A stretch of DNA of 64,000 nt from CAVPGP01 sp963718065 (GCA_963718065.1 CAVQYE010000019.1:186001-250000); one strand, 5' to 3'; shown: positions 37,023-50,114, counted from the stretch's first letter. Notes: a model not told the origin generated them from the sequence alone. Made by a program: numbers and translations.

Positions 37023-37058
37023 CCGTGGGTGGGTGGGGGTTCGGGATGGGTCCCACGG
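37023..37058 (+). other. G-quadruplex motif within a hairpin-capable segment
   Basis: The plus strand reads GGGTGGGTGGGGGTTCGGG at 37027-37045, four G-runs with loops of one, one and three bases, enough for a stable parallel quadruplex. It is flanked by CCGTGGG and CCCACGG (37023-37029 and 37052-37058), which could instead form a 7-bp stem. The segment lies between dgt and a glyoxalase gene, both on the minus strand, so transcripts would carry the C-rich strand. Confidence 0.5.
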
Positions 37059-37089
37059 CCAGATGTCCCAAAAGGCCATGTCCGCCCGG

Positions 37090-37443
37090 TCAGGCGTCGG
37101 GTGGCGGGGGCTTGAAGAGCTGCACGACGTTGCCGTCCGGGTCGGCGATCCAGGCCGTGCGGTCGCCCCACTCCTGGTCGGCCGGCGGGTGCAGAACGCG
37201 CGCGTCCGCCCGCGCCACGGCGCCGTCGACGTCCTCGGTCTCGATGCAGAGCTCGAGCGGGCGGACGTCTGGCCCCTCGCGGGTGAACGCGAGCGCCGTT
37301 TCGCCAAGCGTGACGACGACGAAGTCCGCCCGGCCGTCCGCCGGGAAGCGGTACGTCTCGCGGAAGTCGAACGAGTCGCAGTAGAACGCGGCGAGGCGCT
37401 CCGGGTCGGACGTCGACAGGATCGGGAAGAAGCCGTGAAACAT
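37090..37443 (-). CDS. VOC (glyoxalase/bleomycin-resistance fold) protein
   Basis: A 117-residue vicinal-oxygen-chelate protein: FFPILSTSDPERLAAFYCDS opens the first module and WGDRTAWIADPDGNVVQLF closes the second. The family includes glyoxalases, dioxygenases and antibiotic-binding proteins; the metal ligands are not diagnostic here. It is 17 bp downstream of the SDR gene on the same strand and may be co-transcribed with it. Confidence 0.82.
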   Translation of the reverse strand: MFHGFFPILSTSDPERLAAFYCDSFDFRETYRFPADGRADFVVVTLGETALAFTREGPDVRPLELCIETEDVDGAVARADARVLHPPADQEWGDRTAWIADPDGNVVQLFKPPPPDA

Positions 37444-37460
37444 GCGCGACGTCTCGCGAG

Positions 37461-38231
37461 CTAGACGATGATCGGGACGGTGCCGCCGTCCGCGCTCCAG
37501 GCGGCGCCGGTCACGTAGGACGAGAGCGGCGAGCAGAGGAAGACGATCACGGCGGCGATCTCATCGGGCTCGGCGAGCCGCCCAAGCGGCCGTCCCGCGC
37601 CGACCGCGGCCAGCACCTCGTCGCGCGTTTTGCCGGAGCGCCGCGCCGTCTGGTCTGCGAGCCCGCCCTCCCCGGTCCAGGCCTCCGTCGCGACCGGGCC
37701 GGGCGCGACGGCGTTGCAGCGGACGCCGTCCTTGGCGTACGTGTCGGCGACGAGCCGCGAGACGGAGAGCACTGCAGCCTTCGTCACCGAGTAGTTCGCC
37801 ATCCCGGTCGATGGACGCTTGCCCGCGGTCGAGGAGACGTTGACGATCACGCCGTCGCCCCGCGAGCGCATCGATGGCAGCACCGCCCGGATCGAACGCA
37901 CGAAGCTCATCACGTTGAGCTGCCACAGCTCGTCCCACTGCTCGTCGCTCAACTCGTGGAACGTCGCCTGATACGCGAGACCCACGTTGTTGACGAGGCA
38001 GTCGACCCGCCCGAGCTCGCCGATCGCGCTCTCGACCACGGACGCCGGTGCATCGGGGTCGGCGAGATCCGCGCTGACGTGGAGGACCTCGCCCACACCC
38101 GGCGACTCGTCCCGCCGGCCGACCGTGACCACGCGAGCGCCTTCCGCTGCGAGCAGGCGCGCGGCCGCCTGGCCGATGCCGGCAGTCGAGCCCGTGACGA
38201 GGCATACACGGTCTCTGAGACCCAGGTCCAC
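37461..38231 (-). CDS. Short-chain dehydrogenase/reductase
   Basis: A 256-residue classical SDR. The cofactor motif is TGSTAGIG (TGxxxGxG form), followed by VNNVGLAYQ (the NNAG position), Ser in NVSSTAG and the active YSVTK (YxxxK) near residue 150. PGPVATEAW and the C-terminal GAAWSADGGT are typical of FabG-like oxidoreductases. An Arg-Arg after the second strand (VGRRDES) suggests NADP(H). The substrate is unknown. Confidence 0.87.
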   Translation of the reverse strand: MDLGLRDRVCLVTGSTAGIGQAAARLLAAEGARVVTVGRRDESPGVGEVLHVSADLADPDAPASVVESAIGELGRVDCLVNNVGLAYQATFHELSDEQWDELWQLNVMSFVRSIRAVLPSMRSRGDGVIVNVSSTAGKRPSTGMANYSVTKAAVLSVSRLVADTYAKDGVRCNAVAPGPVATEAWTGEGGLADQTARRSGKTRDEVLAAVGAGRPLGRLAEPDEIAAVIVFLCSPLSSYVTGAAWSADGGTVPIIV

Positions 38232-38249
38232 GCCGCTAGCCTAGTCGGC

Positions 38250-38784
38250 GTGACGACGATCCTCCTCGCGCGCCACGGCGAGACCGACTGGAACCGGGAA
38301 GGCCGCTTCCAGGGTTGGGCCGACCCACCGCTGAACGAGGCCGGGCGCGGTCAGGCAAGCGAGCTCGCCGCCCGGCTGGCCGCCGATCCCTTCGACGCCG
38401 TCTACTCGAGCGACCTGCGGCGTGCACACGAGACTGCCGTGATCGTCGCGAAGCCGCACGGCGTTCCCGTGGTGGTCGACCGCGGTCTCCGCGAGGTCGA
38501 CGTCGGCTCCTGGTCGGGACTGACGCGCGCGGAGATCGACGAGCGCTTCCCGGGGCACGAGCGACACGACGGCGAGAGCCGCGAGCAGCACAGCGCGCGG
38601 GTCGTCGCAGCAGTCGAGCGAATCGCGGAGGGGCACCGCGGCGAACGGATCCTCGTCGTCTCCCACGGTGGCTCGCTGGGGGCTCTGCGGCGGCATGCCG
38701 GCGTCGACTTCGAGGGGCGGCTCGGAGAACTGCGCGGTGTTCGAGCTGCATTTTCGGGACGGCGCGTTCGCCCCGGTAGACTGA
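38250..38784 (+). CDS. Histidine phosphatase family protein (frame broken)
   Basis: A GTG at 38250 starts TTILLARHGETDWNREGRFQG, the catalytic RHG motif of phosphoglycerate mutase-like phosphatases. Then SSDLRRAHETA, LREVDVGSWSGL and the second catalytic His in LVVSHGGSLGALR. A one-base insertion near 38728 (CTCGGAG for an expected CTCGAG) shifts the end; the restored tail ELHFRDGAFAPVD stops at 38784. About 178 residues, normal for the family. Candidate substrates include cobalamin precursors and glucosyl-3-phosphoglycerate; the sequence does not decide. Confidence 0.85.
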
Positions 38785-38791
38785 CGCCGCC

Positions 38792-39046
38792 TTGGAGGAC
38801 TACACCAGCAAGTACAAGGGTGAGCAGGTCGAGGTGGCGTTGTTCGGCGGCGAGTATCAGGACGGCGTACTCACTGCGTACTGCTACGTCGAGGACGTCG
38901 CCCACATCGAGCTCAACGGGCACATCTTGATCCCGCTGCAGAACATCGCCTCGCTCCACTGCTCGAGCCGCTGTGACGCGCCCGAGCCCGACTGGCCGCC
39001 GCGCGGCCTGACCGAGGACGAGCGCGACCCCGACGACGAGTCGTAA
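38792..39046 (+). CDS. Small conserved-type hypothetical protein
   Basis: An 84-residue product from a TTG 8 bp after the phosphatase stop: YTSKYKGEQVEVALFGGEYQ, a two-Cys segment near residues 57-61 and an acidic tail. There is no ATG or GTG in the frame before the conserved-looking part. It lies 4 bp before the M48 protease gene, so it is probably part of a three-gene run. No function assigned. Confidence 0.5.
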   Translation: MEDYTSKYKGEQVEVALFGGEYQDGVLTAYCYVEDVAHIELNGHILIPLQNIASLHCSSRCDAPEPDWPPRGLTEDERDPDDES

Positions 39047-39049
39047 GCC

Positions 39050-39892
39050 GTGACGGGCCGGTCCGCCGCGGCACGCAATCTGGCGAAGACCTGGTTGCTG
39101 CTGATCGCGATCGCGGCTGGGCTCGGCGGCATCGGCTGGTGGGCCGGCGGGCTTCGGCTCGCGTCGCTCTTCGTCTTTTGCGTGCTTCTCGCCGCGGTGG
39201 GGCTCTGGACGTACGCCGACCGGGTTGCGCTCGGCATGGTCGGCGCCCGGGAGCTGCTGCCGGGCGAGGCGCCGGCGCTGCACTCGACGGTCGAGGGCCT
39301 GGCGGTGCGGGCGGGCGTCCTCAAGCCGCGCCTCTATTTGCTCCCGGACGGCTTCCCGCGCGCACTTGCCGCCGGCCGCGGCCCGTACGGCTCCGCGATC
39401 GCGCTCTCGACGGGGCTCCTCTCCGCGGCCTCGCCGGCCGAGCTCGAAGGCGTGATCGCGCACGAGATTGCGCACGTCCGCCACCGCGACGTCCTGCTGC
39501 AGACGACCGCCGCGGTGATCGCGACGGCGATCGTCGAGGCGAGCCGGATCGGCGGCTGGCTCGAGCGGGCGCTGCTCTTTGTGCTCGGCCCGATCGCGGC
39601 TGCCTTCGTCCACCTGTTGCTCTCGCCCAAGCGCGAGTTCGTTGCCGACCGTTTCGCCGCGGAGCTCTGCCGTTCGCCGCACGGCCTCGCCGACGCACTC
39701 GTCCGCCTCGAGCAGGCAATGGAGCTCGTCGAGTTCCGGGCGAGCCCGGCCACGGAGCCGCTCTACACGGCCAATCCGTTCGCCGAGGAGGGCCTTGCTG
39801 CGCTCTTCGTCACGCATCCACCGATCGGCGAGCGCGTGCGCCGGCTGCGCGAGCTCGACCCGGACTGGCGCGAGAAGATCAAGGCGGCCTAA
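39050..39892 (+). CDS. HtpX-like M48 membrane metalloprotease
   Basis: A 280-residue protein from a GTG start. Two membrane helices (residues about 14-60) precede an M48 domain with LVPE-like LYLLPDGFPRALA, the zinc motif GVIAHEIAHVRHRD and the third ligand region in SPKREFVADRFAAEL. Two more helices follow the zinc motif. M48B proteases degrade misfolded membrane proteins. The gene ends just before the rRNA terminator region. Confidence 0.87.
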   Translation: MTGRSAAARNLAKTWLLLIAIAAGLGGIGWWAGGLRLASLFVFCVLLAAVGLWTYADRVALGMVGARELLPGEAPALHSTVEGLAVRAGVLKPRLYLLPDGFPRALAAGRGPYGSAIALSTGLLSAASPAELEGVIAHEIAHVRHRDVLLQTTAAVIATAIVEASRIGGWLERALLFVLGPIAAAFVHLLLSPKREFVADRFAAELCRSPHGLADALVRLEQAMELVEFRASPATEPLYTANPFAEEGLAALFVTHPPIGERVRRLRELDPDWREKIKAA

Positions 39893-39912
39893 AGAAGGGA
39901 ACAAACGGGGCA

Positions 39913-39939
39913 AGAAAAAGGGCCCCTATGGGGCCCTTT
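39913..39939 (-). terminator. Intrinsic terminator of the rRNA operon
   Basis: A perfect 10-bp stem AAAGGGCCCC/GGGGCCCTTT (39917-39926 and 39930-39939) with a 3-nt loop is followed on the minus strand by TTTTTCTTG. It lies 8 nt past the 5S gene and could also stop the converging protease transcript. Confidence 0.88.
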
Positions 39940-39946
39940 GAAGAAA

Positions 39947-40062
<116 letters not shown>

Positions 40063-40112
40063 GTTGTGAAGTCCGCGCCGCTTCGCACTGGTGCTAAAGC
40101 GGCTGCGCGCTA

Positions 40113-40133
40113 CCTTCAAAACTCCATAGTGGC
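40113..40133 (-). repeat. Distal arm of the 23S processing stem
   Basis: This 21-mer is complementary, with one mismatch, to 43165-43185 on the other side of the 23S gene. The two arms would form the RNase III stem that releases pre-23S rRNA. Confidence 0.75.
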
Positions 40134-40156
40134 GGTCAAAGAAACGTGTTCATAAA

Positions 40157-43140
<2,984 letters not shown>

Positions 43141-43164
43141 TCGTGAAGAACACATTTAATTGAT

Positions 43165-43185
43165 GCCACTATGGAGTTTTCAAGG
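43165..43185 (-). repeat. Proximal arm of the 23S processing stem
   Basis: The minus-strand sequence pairs with 40113-40133 over 21 positions with one mismatch, bracketing the 23S gene. Confidence 0.75.
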
Positions 43186-43241
43186 TGCGCGCGAGCCTGA
43201 GCTCACCCAACAGAGACAACCGCCTCGAGGGGCGGTCTCTC

Positions 43242-43256
43242 AAAACTCAACAGCGT
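43242..43256 (-). repeat. Distal arm of the 16S processing stem
   Basis: AAAACTCAACAGCGT on the plus strand here is the exact reverse complement of 45168-45182, so in the transcript the two 15-nt arms pair perfectly around 16S rRNA. The spacer between 16S and 23S (about 230 nt) contains no tRNA gene. Confidence 0.8.
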
Positions 43257-43373
43257 ACGGAATGCATATGTCGAGGTCGACATGCTTCTAGGCGAACCAG
43301 GTCACCGGACGATTCAGGATCGAATCATCGAACAGGCCAGGCGGCCTCCGGAGTAATGAGCTCCGGAATCCCT

Positions 43374-44922
<1,549 letters not shown>

Positions 44923-45339
44923 AAGATGGGTTTCCTCCATATGCCGTCAAACGACATTGCCGTCCGAAGACGACGGAGGAAATCTTCTCCGAGCACAGAG
45001 TCTGAGCTCAAAGTGTCTTCCCGCGGTGACTCGGCCGTATTGCGCCGGCCGTTTAAAAACGGCACAGTCACGTTGGGTTGACGAGGTTGTTGATTCCTCC
45101 ATAGGTCCGCGCAAAGCCCTCGAAATGACGAGCCGTGCCGGTGCCGAGGAGGTCTCGACATAAACGCACGCTGTTGAGTTTTCAAAGACCGCGCCACCTG
45201 TTGGCGGCAAAGAAAAGCCTCCGACTCGCGCCAGAGGCCTCCAGGGTAGCGACTCGATCGTATCCGAGTGCGTCCGAAGGCGCTCCAGTTCTCGAGGTGC
45301 AGGGACTTTGCTCCACCGCTTGTCGAAAGCGGCTCGGGA
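44923..45339 (-). other. rRNA operon leader
   Basis: About 415 nt between the promoter and 16S, with no gene. It carries the 5' arm of the 16S processing stem at 45168-45182, preceded in the transcript by GGTCTTTGAAAACTC, a boxA-like antitermination segment. GC content falls here and an AT-rich TTTTTAAACGG stretch lies near 45050. Confidence 0.6.
45168..45182 (-). repeat. Proximal arm of the 16S processing stem
   Basis: ACGCTGTTGAGTTTT on the plus strand is the exact reverse complement of 43242-43256. Confidence 0.8.
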
Positions 45340-45367
45340 AGTATAGCGGCGGCCCTCAGGGTGTCAA
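45340..45367 (-). promoter_or_regulatory. rRNA operon promoter, near-consensus -35/-10
   Basis: On the minus strand TTGACA (45367-45362) and TATACT (45345-45340) are separated by 16 bp, a near-perfect housekeeping-sigma promoter. Transcription would start near 45333 and read through 16S, 23S and 5S. A second promoter nearer 16S is possible but not obvious. Confidence 0.85.
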
Positions 45368-45413
45368 ATAGCGGAAACCCGCATCGCCTCTGCGTTTTCG
45401 GCGTTGTGACCGA

Positions 45414-46559
45414 TCAGGTGTTCGCGACCCTCGCGAAGCGTCGCTTCCCGGCCTGGACGACCTTGCCGGCGAGGTCGCTGCGGGGCAGGTCGAGCTCCGC
45501 CACGGCCGTCTCCCCCACCTTGACGCCGCCCTGCGCCACGAGGCGCCGCGCCTCGCTCGTCGATGTGACGAGACCCCAGTCGACAAGCGCCTTCGGCAGG
45601 TGCACCGGGTCGTCGGCCGGCAGCGGCACCTCCCGCACGTCGTCCGGCGCCTTTCCCTCGCGCACGACCCTGGTGAAGTGCTCCTCCGCCGTCCGCGCTG
45701 CGTCATCGCCGTGCGCCCGCCTGACGATGAACCGGGCAAGCTCGAGCTTCGCCTCGAGTGGGTCGCCGGGCGGCACGGGTTGCTCGGCGACGAGCGTCCA
45801 CCACTGCTCGAGCAGGTCGTCGGGGATGCGCATCGTCTTGCCGAACTGCTCCTCGGGAGGCTCGGCGAGGCCGATGTAGTTCCCCCGCGAGGCAGACATG
45901 CCCGTGTGGTCCCAGCTGTCGAGGTAGGCAACCGTGAGCGTGACCTGCGGCTCGAGGCCGTATGCCTCCATGACCGCGCGACCGGTGAGGATGTTGAAGA
46001 GCTGGTCGCTACCGCCCAGCTCGACGTCCGCCTCGACGGCGACCGAGTCGTACGCCTGCATCAGCGGGTAGAGGAGCTCGGAGACCGAGATCGGCTCGTC
46101 GGCCGCGAATCGCTTGGCGAAATCGTTCCGCTCGAGGAGGCGCGCAACCGTCGTCGTGCGCGTGAGCCGGAGAATCTCGGCGAAATCGACTCGAGAAAGC
46201 CATTCGCTGTTGAACCTGAGCTCGGTTCGCTCCGGGTCGATGATGGTCGACGCGTGCTCGAAATAGCGCTGCGCGTTCCGGTCGATCTCGTCGGGATCGA
46301 TGATCGGACGCTCCCGCGAGCGGCCGGACGGGTCGCCGATCCGGGTGGTGTAGTCGCCGACGATCAGGACGCCCAGGTGGCCCGCGTCCTGGAAGGCGCG
46401 CATCCGCTGCAGCGGAATGCCGTTGCCGAGCGTGACGTCCGGCGCGGTGACGTCGATGCCGAGCTTGACGCGCAATGGGCGCCCGAGCTTCAGCTTCTCC
46501 TCCAGGCCACCCGCGGGCAGCACGTCGACGGCGTTGCGGGTGAGCTCCTGGATCGCCAT
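45414..46559 (-). CDS. tyrS: Tyrosyl-tRNA synthetase with altered HIGH and KMSKS motifs
   Basis: A 381-residue class Ic synthetase of Thermus-like architecture: LRVKLGIDVTAPD, VGDYTTRIGDPSGRS, RFNSEWLSRVDFAEIL, LLYPLMQAYDSVAVEADVEL and GGSDQLFN, then a C-terminal S4 RNA-binding domain (LPKALVDWGLVTSTSEARRL). The Tyr-binding Tyr, Asp and Gln positions are kept. The usual HxGH signature reads TLGN and the KMSKS loop reads GMSAS. Both changes are in an unbroken frame. The ATG at 46559 is supported by alignment; the longer frame to 46772 overlaps the divergent PBP gene. Confidence 0.88.
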   Translation of the reverse strand: MAIQELTRNAVDVLPAGGLEEKLKLGRPLRVKLGIDVTAPDVTLGNGIPLQRMRAFQDAGHLGVLIVGDYTTRIGDPSGRSRERPIIDPDEIDRNAQRYFEHASTIIDPERTELRFNSEWLSRVDFAEILRLTRTTTVARLLERNDFAKRFAADEPISVSELLYPLMQAYDSVAVEADVELGGSDQLFNILTGRAVMEAYGLEPQVTLTVAYLDSWDHTGMSASRGNYIGLAEPPEEQFGKTMRIPDDLLEQWWTLVAEQPVPPGDPLEAKLELARFIVRRAHGDDAARTAEEHFTRVVREGKAPDDVREVPLPADDPVHLPKALVDWGLVTSTSEARRLVAQGGVKVGETAVAELDLPRSDLAGKVVQAGKRRFARVANT

Positions 46560-46607
46560 GTGAACGCTGGACTCTAGCGTCCGCCCCAGCGCTACAATCG
46601 CCCGGTT

Positions 46608-49047
46608 CTGGCTTTCCGCCGAAGACACTCTGCGCCGCCGAAGCGCCGGCGCATCCGCAAGCTTCGCCTTCTCGCCCTGCTCGGCGTGCTGGCGCTGCTC
46701 GGGTTCGCCTCGTTCACGTACGGGCTCGTGACCGCGATCGGCGGCGAGATCCCCGGCACTGGATCCGGCCAACCGGTCGAACCCGACGAACGGCTACATC
46801 TACGCAAACGACGGCCACTCGATTCTCGCCGTCCTCCGCGGCGACGAGAACCGCGTCCTGGTCGATGCGGACGAGATCTCGCCGGAGATGAAGCAGGCGA
46901 TCGTCGCGATCGAGGACCGCCGGTTCTACGAGCACCGCGGCGTCGACGTGCGCGGTATTGCCCGCGCGGTCTGGGCCGACGTCCGCAACAAGCGCGTGGT
47001 CGAAGGCGGGTCGACGATCACGCAGCAGTTCGTCAAGAACGCCTACGTCCGGAACCAGCGGACGATCGCCCGCAAGCTGCGCGAGGCGGCGCTCGCCTGG
47101 CAGCTCGAGCAGCGCTGGAAGAAGGAGCGGATCCTGACCGCGTACCTGAACACGATCTACTTCGGGAACCAGGCGTACGGGATCCAGCAGGCGGCGCGCG
47201 TCTACTTCGACAAGCGCGCGAAGGATCTGACGCTTGCCGAGTCGGCGCTCCTCGCGGGAATCCCGGCCGACCCGAACGCCTACGATCCGGCCGCTCATCC
47301 GCAGGCGGCCTTGGCGCGGCGCGCGGTCGTCCTGCGGGCGATGCTCAGCCAGGGTGTCATCGGCCGGAACGAGATGCGGGCGGCGCAGAAGACGCCGCTG
47401 CCCAAGCCGCAGGACATCCATCTGCCCGGCACCGAGGGTCAGGCGCCCTATTTCGCGAACTACGTCAAGGAGCAGTTGCTCGAGCACTACAAGAACCCGC
47501 GCAAGGTGTTCGGCGCCGGCCTCCGCGTGACGACGACGATCGACCTCGACCTGCAGAAGATCGCGCGCGCGGCGGTGGCGAAGTGGCTGCCGCCGAGCGA
47601 CGACCCCGACGGGCACCCAACCGCGGCGCTCGTCGCGATCGACGCCAAGACCGGCGCTGTGCTCGCGATGGTCGGCGGCGAGAACTACCACCGCAGCCAG
47701 TTCAACCTCGCGACGCAGCGGAACCGGCAGACGGGGTCCGCGTTCAAGCCCTTCGTGCTCGCGACAGCGCTGCGCGAGGGGATCTCGCCGCAGACGACGC
47801 TCGTCTCGCACCCGGTGACGATCAACCTCGGCGACCGGCTCTGGAATGTCGCGAACTATGAGAACGACTACATGGGCCCGATCTCGATCGCGACTGCGAC
47901 CACGCACTCCGACAACGCGGTCTTCGCGCAGCTGACGGCGCTCGTCCAGCCTCAGAACGTCGCCGCCACGGCGCATCGGCTCGGGATCACCGGCAAGCTC
48001 TCGGGTTTCTTCTCGATCGGTCTCGGCGGCGAGCCCGCGAGCCCGCTCGAGATGGCGCGTGCCTACGGCTCGTTCGCGAGCGGCGGCTCGCGGTTCGACG
48101 GGGCGATGATGGGCAACATGCCGCGGGTGATCCAGACGATCAGCGTCAAGGGCAAGACGTACGAGAACGCGCCGGTGCCGGAGCGGGTGCTGAGCTCGAA
48201 CCTCGCCGCGATGGAGAACCAGCTGCTGCAGGGCGTCGTCACGGGCGGCACGGGCAAGCGCGCCGCGATCCCGGGCTGGTCGGTGGCCGGCAAGACCGGC
48301 ACGACGGAGAACTACGGCGACGCGTGGTTCGTCGGCTACACGCCGCAGCTCGTCACCGCCGTCTGGGTCGGGTATCCGACGAAGCTCGTGCCGATGCTGA
48401 CCGAGTACCGCGGGAAGGCGGTCGCAGGCGGGACGTATCCGGCGCTGATCTGGAAGACGTTCATGGAGCAGGCGCTCGAGCACATCGGCGCGACGCCGGA
48501 GTCGTTCTCGCCGCCGACGTACCCGTACTCGAGCTCGAAGCGGGTCAGCGTCCGCAACGGCAAGCTGCTGCTGGACAACGGCAACTGCAAGACGTCGTCG
48601 TCGATCATCTTCTTCAGCGGCGAGGGCCCGTCGAAGACGGCTCCGTGCAAGCCGAACGAGGTGGACGTGCCCCGGGTCGTGGGGCAGACGATCGCGGCGG
48701 CGAAGGCGCGGCTCTCGGCTCAGCCGCTGACGCCTGCGTTCATCTACAAGCCGGCGAGGCCGAAGCAGCGCCTCGACCTCGTGCTGGGGCAGTTCCCGGC
48801 CGGAGGGACGCTCTCGTCCTACGACAAGGTGACGCTCGTGCTGGCGAAGCCGCTGCACGGCAAGGTGCCGAAGGTCGTCGGGATGAAGCTCAAGCGGGCC
48901 CAGCTGAAGCTGAAGCGCCGCAAGCTCCTGAGCGTCGTCAGCGGCAAGGGGACGCGGGTCGTCTCGCAGCGGCCGCCCGCGGGGGTCGCGGCGTCGCCGG
49001 GCATGCGTGTCACGCTCGTCCTCGGGCGCGGCCCGGCCCGCGGCTGA
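46608..49047 (+). CDS. Class A penicillin-binding protein (PBP1A) with PASTA domains (frame broken)
   Basis: Bifunctional peptidoglycan glycosyltransferase/transpeptidase, about 810 residues. A basic cytosolic segment and one helix (VLALLGFASFTYGLVTAI) lead to the GT51 domain (AIEDRRFYEHRGVDVRGIAR, GGSTITQQFVKN, RKLREAALAWQLE, YLNTIYFGNQAYGIQ). The transpeptidase has TGSAFKPF (SxxK), the SDN motif in THSDNAVFAQ and AGKTGTTENYGDAW (KTG). Two PASTA domains follow (VPRVVGQTIAAAKARL, VPKVVGMKLKRAQLKL). A one-base insertion near 46757 splits the N-terminus. No ATG, GTG or TTG lies upstream of GTG 46686, which would cut into the helix. CTG 46608 directly follows a TACAAT -10 hexamer (46593-46598), so the true start is unresolved. 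Confidence 0.87.
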
Positions 49048-49546
49048 CGAACTTCGAGCCGGCGAGCAGGTAGCGCCACGGCCGGTCGGCCGCCTTCGTG
49101 ATCCCGATCCGGCGGTCGCGGACGATCTCCGGCTCGTCGCTGCGTCCGCGGAGCTCGAACGGCTTGCGGTCGAGCCAGGCGCCGTCGTGCTCGCGGGTGA
49201 TCCCGAGCGCCTGACACAGGCGCCCGGGACCCGCACAGAGGAGACGCGGGTCGTCGACCCCCCGGCGAGCCCGCATCTCCTCTATCCCCAGAGTCGGCTC
49301 GAGCGCGCGTATGAGAACGGCGTTCGCGACTCCCTCAGCTTCGCAAACGAAGTTGAGGCACCAGTGGATACCGTAGGAGCGGTAGACGTACGCGCGGCCG
49401 GGCGGCCCGAACATGGTCGCGTTGCGCTCGGTGCGGCCGCGGTAGCCGTGCGCCGCGGGGTCCTGGTGGTCATACGCCTCGACCTCGACGATCGTCCCGC
49501 CCGCCCCGTCGACGAGCAGCGTGCAGCCGATCAGCGCGGGCGCCAC
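49010..49546 (-). CDS. mpg: 3-methyladenine (alkyladenine) DNA glycosylase, AAG/MPG type
   Basis: Removes alkylated bases from DNA. Motifs: GTIVEVEAYDHQDPAAHGY (catalytic Glu region), RTERNATMFGPPGRAYVYRS, YGIHWCLNFVCEAEG and AVLIRALEP, with GPGRLCQALGI in the C-terminal half. The GTG at 49546 gives 178 residues; in-frame sequence upstream (RAFFAGSVHD) resembles the usual AAG N-terminus but lacks a standard start codon, so the start may lie slightly further up. The end overlaps the convergent PBP gene by 38 bp. Confidence 0.9.
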   Translation of the reverse strand: MAPALIGCTLLVDGAGGTIVEVEAYDHQDPAAHGYRGRTERNATMFGPPGRAYVYRSYGIHWCLNFVCEAEGVANAVLIRALEPTLGIEEMRARRGVDDPRLLCAGPGRLCQALGITREHDGAWLDRKPFELRGRSDEPEIVRDRRIGITKAADRPWRYLLAGSKFVSRGPGRARGRA

Positions 49547-49587
49547 GTCGTGGACGGAGCCGGCGAAGAACGCGCGCGTCAGGCGGA

Positions 49588-49947
49588 TCAGAAGAGCCTT
49601 TCCGGCTCGGACGGCTTGGCGGTCGCCTCGAGGAGGCGCCGGGCGCGGCGGCCCAGGTCGCCGATGTCGACCCGTCCCTGCTCGGCCGCCTCGGCGACGC
49701 GCTCGGCGAGTTGGAGCGCATCGTCGAGGATCCGGCTCTGGACGCCGGCGGCGTTCTCGCCCATCGCGGCGACGATGGCCCGCTCGGTGCGAGAGGCGAC
49801 GATCGGCTCGGCGATCCCCTCGATCCAGACGCGGGTGCGGGCACCGTGTCCGCGCTCGCCCTCGCCGAGTGGCTCGAGCGCGTAGATCTGGTCGGCGCGG
49901 ACGTACTTGCCGAAGCCGAGGAACATCATCCGCGGGGCGTCTGCCAT
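49588..49947 (-). CDS. RemA/RemB-like (DUF370-type) putative regulator
   Basis: A 119-residue protein from the ATG at 49947. It opens MMFLGFGKYVRADQIYALEP, the DUF370/RemB-type start, followed by GARTRVWIEGIAEPIVASRT, then a helical C-terminal half. RemA-family proteins bind DNA upstream of matrix and osmoprotection genes in Bacillus; here the longer C-terminus (ILDDALQLAERVAEAAEQG) suggests an added oligomerisation helix. The upstream region contains two copies of an 11-bp palindrome. The gene ends 42 bp before the glycosylase GTG on the same strand. Confidence 0.65.
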   Translation of the reverse strand: MADAPRMMFLGFGKYVRADQIYALEPLGEGERGHGARTRVWIEGIAEPIVASRTERAIVAAMGENAAGVQSRILDDALQLAERVAEAAEQGRVDIGDLGRRARRLLEATAKPSEPERLF

Positions 49948-50027
49948 CGACGGATTATCGCCTGTGGCGAGGGTGCTGCGCACCGGCGTCGGCGGGGCGA
50001 TCTGGCGGCGGCGCGACACCCCAGATG

Positions 50028-50038
50028 TGGTCAGACCA
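50028..50038. promoter_or_regulatory. GntR-type palindrome, copy 1
   Basis: TGGTCAGACCA is a perfect odd palindrome of the form bound by FadR/PdhR-type GntR regulators (TGGTnnnACCA with GTC/GAC arms). It lies 81 bp upstream of the RemB-like gene start. Confidence 0.5.
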
Positions 50039-50103
50039 ACTGCCACAGAAGTGTGACGCACTTTCCACATTTGGCTGCCCGTAAGGCGTAGCGCCAATTT
50101 CTG

Positions 50104-50114
50104 TGGTCAGACCA
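50104..50114. promoter_or_regulatory. GntR-type palindrome, copy 2
   Basis: Second identical TGGTCAGACCA, 76 bp from the first centre to centre. Both copies are followed by AGTGTGACG-type sequence, so the surrounding block is partly duplicated. No GntR gene is present in the window. Confidence 0.5.

Noticed and set aside
43186..43373. tRNA-Ile or tRNA-Ala in the 16S-23S spacer
   Set aside because: No cloverleaf or T-loop sequence is present on either strand.
50028..50114. CRISPR-like repeat pair
   Set aside because: Only two short palindromic copies, no regular spacers and no cas genes; better explained as operators.
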